From Fibrobacteraceae bacterium (lineage in GTDB: Bacteria; Fibrobacterota; Fibrobacteria; Fibrobacterales; Fibrobacteraceae): a DNA stretch of 10,710 nt. Position 1 is the first letter of the stretch, and each line of letters begins with the position of its first letter. The notes below the pieces were generated by a model, which worked only from the letters and a program-made list of their open reading frames with translations, was not told the DNA's origin and did no database searches. The translations under genes were made by a program, and so were the position numbers. Positions 5,655 to 10,710 of this stretch are shown here, one piece after another. The stretch covers positions 18,885 to 29,594 of the forward strand of contig JABUUT010000049.1 in the NCBI GenBank assembly GCA_021443045.1. Direction: 5' to 3'.

Positions 5655-8195
5655 ATGAATCAAGATACACCAGATACCACACTCGGACTTTCAAACGTTC
5701 AACATTTGGAACGGCTCTACGACGGCTGGTTCCTAGATTACGCCAGTTATGTTATTTTAGACCGCGCCGTTCCTTACTACGAAGACGGCCTCAAGCCTGT
5801 GCAGCGCCGCATTTTGCACTCCCTTTTTGAAAACCACGATGGACGCTACCAGAAGGTAGCCACCATCGTCGGTAGAACCATGGCCTACCACCCTCACGGC
5901 GATGCCTCCATCGGAGATGCCTTGGTGGGCCTGGGCCAAAAAGGTCTTTTAATCGACACCCAGGGTAACTGGGGCAACCCCTACACCGGCGACTCCGCTG
6001 CCGCCCCTCGTTACATCGAGGGCCGTCTCACGCCCTTCGCTGTGGATGTTCTCTTTAACCCCGAAACCACGGAATGGATTCCCAGCTACGATGGCCGCAG
6101 CCAGGAACCGGTATCCTTGCCAGTAAAGTTCCCCCTGCTTTTAGCTCAGGGCGTAGAAGGCATCGCCGTGGGCCTTTCCACCTACATTCTGCCCCACAAC
6201 TTTAAGGAACTTTGCGAAGCCAGCATTGCCTGCCTCCGTGGAAAAAAGTTCACCCTCTACCCCGACTTTTACACCGGCGGCATTGCCGACTTCAGCGAAT
6301 ACAACGACGGCCTTCGAGGTGGCAAAGTTCGCATTCGCGCCAAAATAGAAAAGGTAGACAACCGCACCCTGGCCATTCGCGAAATTCCCTTTGGCACAAC
6401 CACGGTAAGCCTTATCGAAAGCATAATCAAGGCCAACGACAAGGGCAAAATCAAGATTAAGCATGTTGACGACAACACCAGCAAAACGGTAGAAATCTTG
6501 ATCCACCTGCTGCCAGGTACCGATCCTCAGGTGGCCATTGATGCCTTGTACGCCTTTACCGACTGCGAAAAATCCCTGAGCCCCAACGCCTGCGTTATTG
6601 TAGACAAACACCCCTGCTTTATGGGCGTTTCCGAAATTCTGCAAAAGAGTACGGAACACACCGTTAGTTTGTTAGAATGGGAACTGAAAAACCAGATGAA
6701 CCACCTGCAAGACAAGTGGCACATGACCAGCCTGGAAAAGATTTTCATTGAAAAGGAAGTCTATGAGGTTATTAAGCAGGCCAAAGACCACGAGCAGATG
6801 GTTACCCTTATTGACGAAGGCCTTAAACCCTACGTAAAAAAACGCCTGCGCCGTGATGTAACCCGAGAAGAAATTTTAAAACTGGCCGAAATTCCAGTGC
6901 GCCGCATTAGCCGTTTCGACCGGAAAAAAGCCGATGAATTGCTGGTGGAACTGGATGAAAAAATTGCCCAGACCCAGTACGATTTGGACCACCTGACCGA
7001 CTACGCCGTGCAGCATTTTAAGGATTTAATCAAAAAATACGGCGAAGACAAAGAAAGAAAAACAGAAATTGCAGAATTTGGCAAGGTGAACGCCGTTCAT
7101 GTGGCCTTGGCCAACCAAAAGTTGTATGTAAACCGCAAGGAAGGATTCCTTGGCACCAGCATGAAAAAGGAAGAATACCTCTTTGATGTTAGCAACTACG
7201 ACGACCTGATTGTATTCAAAGCAGACGGTAGCTTTAAGGTGGTAAAAGTCAGCGACAAGGACTTTGTGGGTAAAGACATTATTTTGGTGGAAAAGTTCAA
7301 GAAAGACGACGACCGCCACATTTACAACGTTATCCACCAAGACGGCAAAGAAGGTACCGCCTACATCAAGCGCTTTAACGTGGGTGGCGTTACCCGCGAC
7401 AAAGACTATTACATGGGCAAGAACAATCCTGGCTCCAAAATTCTGTACCTTTCCAGTAACCTAAACGGAGAAGCGGAAATTGTGGAAGTCACATTAAAGC
7501 CTCGCCCACGCATCAAGCTAAACTTTGAAGTAGATTTTAGTGAAGTGGAGGTAAAAGGCAGAGGTGCCATTGGCAACATCGTTACCAAGTACCCTGTTAA
7601 GAGTGTAAAACGAGTGCGCAAGGGCGTAAGCACCCTTGGGGCAAGAGTTCTATACTTTGACGGCCCCAGCGGAGTTATCTCCACCCAAAAGAAGGGAGAC
7701 TGCCTAGGTGAATTTAGCGAAAAAGACAAAATCCTCATAGTAAAAGAAAATGGTATGGCTCGTGTACACGACATGGCCGACCCCATTCTGGTGGGTTCCA
7801 ACATTTTGTACATACACAAGTTTGACCCTTCCCAAGTGTTCTCCATTCTGTACTTCGAAGGTTCCAATTTCAACTACATGGTAAAGCGTTTCAACTTGGA
7901 AGGCTGCCCCATGACTACGGAATTCGCCCTTCTCAGCGACCACAAGGATACCCGCATGGTAGACTTCTTTGCCACCGAAGATGCCAAGGAACTTATGGAA
8001 TACCAGGTGGGCCGCGAGGTGCAAAAAGAAGAACTGGACCTTACGGAAGTGGCCGACATCAAGAGTTACAAGGCTCTAGGTAGCAAGTTCACCGCAAAAA
8101 AAGTCAAGCGCACCAGCCGAATTTCGCCAGCAGAAAAATTCTGCGATAATGTGGGCGGGGGCGCAACCGACGACGAGCCCGAACTATTCAAATAA
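5655..8195 (+). CDS. parC: DNA topoisomerase IV subunit A (GyrA/ParC family)
   Basis: This subunit breaks and rejoins DNA through a tyrosyl link; with ParE it decatenates daughter chromosomes. The 846-residue product has the winged-helix/tower core with YHPHGDASIGDALV (78-91) and the catalytic Arg119-Tyr120 in AAAPRYIEGRL. A coiled-coil exit-gate segment follows at about 420-470 and then a beta-pinwheel-like C-terminal region. The latter has only a GyrA-box-like VKGRGAIGN (633-641) and no QRRGGRG, which argues for ParC over GyrA. The site equivalent to E. coli GyrA Ser83 is Ala84, while Asp87 is kept as Asp88. The tail is acidic (DDEPELFK). A weak GGAA precedes the ATG by four bases. No parE is in the window; hrpB lies 88 bp upstream and that gap shows no clear terminator or promoter. 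C-ending codons dominate, as in a well-expressed gene. Confidence 0.9.
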   Translation: MNQDTPDTTLGLSNVQHLERLYDGWFLDYASYVILDRAVPYYEDGLKPVQRRILHSLFENHDGRYQKVATIVGRTMAYHPHGDASIGDALVGLGQKGLLIDTQGNWGNPYTGDSAAAPRYIEGRLTPFAVDVLFNPETTEWIPSYDGRSQEPVSLPVKFPLLLAQGVEGIAVGLSTYILPHNFKELCEASIACLRGKKFTLYPDFYTGGIADFSEYNDGLRGGKVRIRAKIEKVDNRTLAIREIPFGTTTVSLIESIIKANDKGKIKIKHVDDNTSKTVEILIHLLPGTDPQVAIDALYAFTDCEKSLSPNACVIVDKHPCFMGVSEILQKSTEHTVSLLEWELKNQMNHLQDKWHMTSLEKIFIEKEVYEVIKQAKDHEQMVTLIDEGLKPYVKKRLRRDVTREEILKLAEIPVRRISRFDRKKADELLVELDEKIAQTQYDLDHLTDYAVQHFKDLIKKYGEDKERKTEIAEFGKVNAVHVALANQKLYVNRKEGFLGTSMKKEEYLFDVSNYDDLIVFKADGSFKVVKVSDKDFVGKDIILVEKFKKDDDRHIYNVIHQDGKEGTAYIKRFNVGGVTRDKDYYMGKNNPGSKILYLSSNLNGEAEIVEVTLKPRPRIKLNFEVDFSEVEVKGRGAIGNIVTKYPVKSVKRVRKGVSTLGARVLYFDGPSGVISTQKKGDCLGEFSEKDKILIVKENGMARVHDMADPILVGSNILYIHKFDPSQVFSILYFEGSNFNYMVKRFNLEGCPMTTEFALLSDHKDTRMVDFFATEDAKELMEYQVGREVQKEELDLTEVADIKSYKALGSKFTAKKVKRTSRISPAEKFCDNVGGGATDDEPELFK

Positions 8196-8209
8196 ATAAG
8201 CTTTTTCGC

Positions 8210-8250
8210 CCACAAAAAAATCCGCTTCAACCAGCGGATTTTTTTTGTGG
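8210..8250. terminator. Bidirectional intrinsic terminator between parC and nadK
   Basis: TCCGCT (8221-8226) pairs with AGCGGA (8233-8238) around the loop TCAACC. The stem extends through seven A against eight T and then CCAC/GTGG, giving 17 bp with one bulge. Because the GC-rich stem is flanked by A on one side and T on the other, it gives a hairpin plus U-run on both strands. It ends parC on the plus strand and nadK on the minus strand. Confidence 0.92.
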
Positions 8251-8270
8251 ATATCCTTATGAGGGAGCAC

Positions 8271-9149
8271 TTACGCCTGCCTGGGCTTTCCGGTCCAGCC
8301 CAACTTTTCTTTTAATGCCCCCACAAAACCAGTATGTCGCATACGGATAAAAGTAGTTACCGAAGCACTTTCCGTAAGAACCACACACTGCCCAGGCTTC
8401 ATGACTGTAGAAATCCGGCCATCAAAAACCAGGTCAACGGCATGCTCTGCGGATGAAGAAATTTTCAGGGTCTTTGGAGACAGCGAAAGTACAAGAGGGC
8501 GCATAGAGAGGCTGCTTGGAGCTACTGGAGTAAGCACCACTGCAGATGTTGCTGGGTGAATGATGGGGCCACCGGCAGCAAGATTGTAAGCCGTAGAGCC
8601 CGTTGGTGTAGAGACTAAAAGGGAATCGGCCCAGTATTCGGTAAGAGCCGTTCCGTTGTATTCTACCCCCACACTCACCATTCGCTCTGGAGCGTGAGCC
8701 CGAATGTGAATTTCGTTGAGCACAGTCTGTTCCAAAATTTTTCTTTTACCCTTCATCACCACCGCATCTATCATCATGCGTTCCCGGGTAGAAAAGTTTC
8801 CATTTAAAAGATCGTCTAGGGTATTGGCCAAATCTTCAACGCGGGTTTCAGCCAAAAAACCAACACGCCCCGCATTAACGCCCAACACAGGAATATCATG
8901 CCCCAAAGCAATGTGGGCCGCCGAAAGCACGGTACCATCGCCACCAATGGCCAACAAAAGGTCACACTTGTGCAACCCAGATTCCTTAACCACTTTTATG
9001 GGAGCCTTAACCAATCCCTTTAAGGCTTCCAAGGCAAAAAAGCTCACATTTTTATGGACATTGCCCCAAATTTCAATTGTCCTTAAAGCCCGAGAAAGTT
9101 CAGTACTCTTGTCTTTAAAACCTACTATGCCAATTTTTCGGAACTCCAT
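8271..9149 (-). CDS. nadK: NAD kinase
   Basis: The enzyme phosphorylates NAD to NADP in the cytoplasm and so sets the NADPH pool. The 292-residue product shows the family signature GGDGT (69-73) and VNAGRVGFLAE (91-101). The conserved NE pair follows in LNEIHIR (145-146), then D175 before STPTGSTAYNLAAGGPIIHP (180-199), which closes the NAD site. Length is typical of the bacterial enzyme. The start is well set: GGAGG lies five bases before the ATG, inside the last codons of the upstream EPSP-like gene, whose TAA is separated from this ATG by a single base. Translation is therefore likely coupled and the two genes should share a transcript. The shared terminator at 8210-8250 lies about 20 bases past the stop. 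Confidence 0.95.
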   Translation of the reverse strand: MEFRKIGIVGFKDKSTELSRALRTIEIWGNVHKNVSFFALEALKGLVKAPIKVVKESGLHKCDLLLAIGGDGTVLSAAHIALGHDIPVLGVNAGRVGFLAETRVEDLANTLDDLLNGNFSTRERMMIDAVVMKGKRKILEQTVLNEIHIRAHAPERMVSVGVEYNGTALTEYWADSLLVSTPTGSTAYNLAAGGPIIHPATSAVVLTPVAPSSLSMRPLVLSLSPKTLKISSSAEHAVDLVFDGRISTVMKPGQCVVLTESASVTTFIRMRHTGFVGALKEKLGWTGKPRQA

Positions 9150-9150
9150 G

Positions 9151-10551
9151 TTAGCCTCCAGCTTTCTTTAAAGCCTCCACAGCAGCCTGAGCTTCTGCAA
9201 TACTCTGTTCCGCCACCTGCTGTAATTTTGAACAAAGTAACGGATATTCCCTATCCATCACTTCCTGATGATTGGCTGCAGAATCGTCTTCCAGAATCAT
9301 GGCCAAAATACGCAGGGCAATGCCCATGTTTGGGTTTTCACCGCCGTCAAAGTCGGAACCATCCAGCATAACTTCCAAGCCCCGAATTACAAGACCATCT
9401 TCATACACCCCCACTTCGGCACCTGTCTTGCGCAGGTTCTCGGCCAAAAGCTCATTCTTGGGGCGCATGATTTCCCGAAACTCCCTAGGCAAACGAAGAA
9501 TGGTTTCTCCTTCGGCAAAGCAAGCGGCAACAGCCAAAAACGGATACTCTTCCAAGCAGGTGGCTATTACATCTTCCGAAAAGCGTCTGCCCTGCAACCG
9601 GCGCCCCGTTTCTAAAGGAACCACCACCAAATCACCAAAGGCATCGCCAAACTTTTCCCGGCGGCTGGCCACATCTATGTCGGCACCCATGCGCTTTAAG
9701 GCTGTAATGGCGCCGGTGCGGGTGCTATTGACATTGGCATTTTTTATGCGAAGCTCAAAGTCTTTTGGGTGTTTACCTAAAGTGGCCCAAAGGGCAAAGG
9801 CAGTGGCTTCTGTGGCGTCCCCAGGAATGTAGTAGTCGCGACTGGTAAGCACCTTGGTTTCTTCCATTTCTGTATGGTAAGACCGCTCCAGTTTTTGACC
9901 ACGAGCCATCATCATGCGGCGTTCAAACTCGCTAAGCTGCTCCATGCCTCGAATTTCGGTTTGCAAAGACACCCCAAAATAGGCCAGCATTTTTGGCCAG
10001 GAATCCTTGACGCTGGACCGTTCGTCCAACACAAGGGAGCCTCCCTTGAGCAGGGTACGCAAAAGCAAACGATCTCTGTAAATAGGGAAAACATTGCCAA
10101 GAGAATCTTTCTTGAATTTGGGATCTTCAGCCGCAAAAGTAAACGCAAATTTGCTGGGTTCGTCAACACAGGGCTTTACAACAAAGTACTGCAGCAAAAG
10201 AGACTTGGCCCTTTGCACCAGAGCAGAGCCATCTTCGTCGTTGTTGCCGGCTATGGTAAAAAGCGTTTCCGTATCCTTAGACGCTAACGTCCACAACATC
10301 ACGTTTTCATAATCGGTGAAGCGGATGGGTAAAAGTGTGGGAGGAGTAAACTGAAAACCAACACCTTCCAACGCAAGCTGGTGCCCCTGTTGTTCATACT
10401 TAAGGCCAAATTCTTCCAACGCCAAAGCAAAATCCTTAGACTTGTCGGTCCAAGAAAAATCTTCAAAAACAGTGCGCCCATTCACAAGAAGGGCTAGCAC
10501 CAAAGCCTGACTCAACATTTCCCGATCGGGGTTTAGCAATATATCCATCAT
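9151..10551 (-). CDS. EPSP-synthase-fold protein lacking most AroA catalytic residues
   Basis: The 466-residue product is recognisable as an enolpyruvyl transferase homologue. YIPGDATEATAFALWATL (241-258), NVNSTRTGAITALKRMGADI (273-292), PFLAVAACFAEGETILR (337-353) and LRKTGAEVGVYEDGLVIRGL (373-392) follow AroA closely. The active site is not kept. The N-terminal GDKSxSxR loop reads PDREMLSQ (8-15), losing Lys, Ser and Arg. The NxGTxxR loop reads DYENVMLWTL (80-89), and no SSQ is seen. The DxP aspartate is Glu335. In RxKE(T/S)DR only RPK (363-365) remains and the last four residues look deleted. The late DHR reads NPN (406-408). EPSP synthase makes 5-enolpyruvylshikimate-3-phosphate in aromatic amino-acid synthesis; this copy probably does not. 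A scaffold, sensor or altered-substrate role is possible. The frame is intact, so it is not an evident pseudogene. The tail (441-466) is an Ala/Gln-rich helix. No SD precedes the tandem ATG codons at 10551 and 10548. It is coupled to nadK. Confidence 0.8.
   Translation of the reverse strand: MMDILLNPDREMLSQALVLALLVNGRTVFEDFSWTDKSKDFALALEEFGLKYEQQGHQLALEGVGFQFTPPTLLPIRFTDYENVMLWTLASKDTETLFTIAGNNDEDGSALVQRAKSLLLQYFVVKPCVDEPSKFAFTFAAEDPKFKKDSLGNVFPIYRDRLLLRTLLKGGSLVLDERSSVKDSWPKMLAYFGVSLQTEIRGMEQLSEFERRMMMARGQKLERSYHTEMEETKVLTSRDYYIPGDATEATAFALWATLGKHPKDFELRIKNANVNSTRTGAITALKRMGADIDVASRREKFGDAFGDLVVVPLETGRRLQGRRFSEDVIATCLEEYPFLAVAACFAEGETILRLPREFREIMRPKNELLAENLRKTGAEVGVYEDGLVIRGLEVMLDGSDFDGGENPNMGIALRILAMILEDDSAANHQEVMDREYPLLCSKLQQVAEQSIAEAQAAVEALKKAGG
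9155..9159 (-). promoter_or_regulatory. nadK ribosome binding site inside the upstream gene
   Basis: GGAGG on the minus strand overlaps the final Gly codons of the EPSP-like gene and sits five bases before the nadK ATG. It is the strongest SD match in the window. Its position inside the upstream frame is what suggests coupled translation. Confidence 0.75.
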
Positions 10552-10570
10552 TTTAAAAATAGAAAAAATA

Positions 10571-10595
10571 GTTGTCAGTGGTCAGCGATGATGTC
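10571..10595 (+). repeat. Degenerate TCAGT-type short repeat, right block a
   Basis: Units GTTGTCAGT, GGTCAGC and GATGATG continue the style of the blocks at 66-86 and 228-268. The block precedes the CCTAGAGG core here. In the left element, read on the minus strand, the TCAGT block likewise precedes the core, so the internal order is the same. Confidence 0.4.
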
Positions 10596-10626
10596 GGCAC
10601 AAGCGCCTAGAGGCATGAGCCCAAAG
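10596..10626 (+). repeat. Intergenic repeat element, right copy
   Basis: A GGC/GCC dyad (10596-10598 with 10605-10607) leads into CCTAGAGGCATGAG (10606-10619) and then CCCAAAG. This core matches the left-edge element (27-40, minus strand) at 13 of 14 positions. The two copies flank the whole gene block in opposite orientation. Confidence 0.6.
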
Positions 10627-10710
10627 AAGTGGTTAGTAGACAGTTGGTAGCAGTTAGTAAATGGTGGCTGGTGGTTGCAGCGGAGCTGCCAACTCTTGCG
10701 ACTTGGAAGT
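10627..10710 (+). repeat. Degenerate GTTAGT/GGTAGC repeats and a small hairpin at the window edge
   Basis: Units GGTTAGTAGACAGTTGG, TAGCAGTTAG, TAAATGG and TGGCTGGTGGTTG form a degenerate short repeat up to about 10676. A perfect 5-bp hairpin GCAGC-GGA-GCTGC follows (10677-10689). Nothing coding is seen; the element may continue outside the window. Confidence 0.4.

Noticed and set aside
6141..6659. 172-codon minus-strand open frame inside parC
   Set aside because: It is antisense to a conserved part of parC, its Ala/Gly/Val/Phe-rich translation matches nothing I know, and it mirrors the C-ending codons of the real gene.
9151..10551. Calling this gene aroA or a pseudogene
   Set aside because: Most catalytic residues are missing, so aroA would mislead. 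The frame is full length and tightly coupled to nadK with no stop or frameshift, so decay is not supported.
10548..10578. CTGACA with a 17-base spacer to TAAAAT before the EPSP-like gene, as a promoter
   Set aside because: The hexamers are good, but the -10 overlaps the start codon, so transcription would begin inside the gene; the -35 also lies in the short-repeat block.

Overview
The window looks like a chromosomal housekeeping segment from a Gram-negative bacterium of the Fibrobacterota/Bacteroidota (FCB) side, most likely a Fibrobacter relative. This is inference: the topoisomerase IV A subunit has the FCB-type active-site region (YHPHGDASIGDALV, then AAAPRYIE), an Omp85-type porin implies an outer membrane, several genes lack a Shine-Dalgarno (SD) sequence, and the outer spacers carry degenerate short repeats of a style I associate with Fibrobacter. 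I see no phage, transposase, CRISPR, tRNA or rRNA.

Layout. Positions 1-324 are non-coding and built of short repeats. On the minus strand follow a family I inorganic pyrophosphatase (ppa, 325-915) with a good sigma70-like promoter, and upstream of it a small single-POTRA Omp85 outer-membrane protein (1053-2420). A 107-bp divergent spacer separates these from a plus-strand pair: a one-helix membrane protein of unknown function (2528-2995) and an HrpB-type DEAH helicase (3020-5566). A topoisomerase IV A subunit follows (parC, 5655-8195). A strong bidirectional terminator (8210-8250) lies between parC and a convergent minus-strand pair, NAD kinase (nadK, 8271-9149) and, upstream of it, a divergent EPSP-synthase-fold protein (9151-10551). 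The last 159 bp again hold repeats. The repeat core at the right edge is the inverted counterpart of the one at the left edge.

How the genes work together. Pyrophosphatase, NAD kinase and topoisomerase IV are core cytoplasmic functions with no shared pathway. The tightest link is between the EPSP-synthase-like gene and nadK: one base separates stop from start, and the nadK ribosome site lies inside the end of the upstream gene, so the two are probably translationally coupled. The EPSP-like protein keeps the fold signatures but has lost most of the catalytic residues of AroA, which makes it the most interesting object here. Other points of note are the acidic/glycine-rich insertion in the POTRA domain, a SAT-to-SAK change in HrpB motif III, and the unknown membrane protein beside hrpB. 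I found no convincing new multi-gene defence or mobile system.
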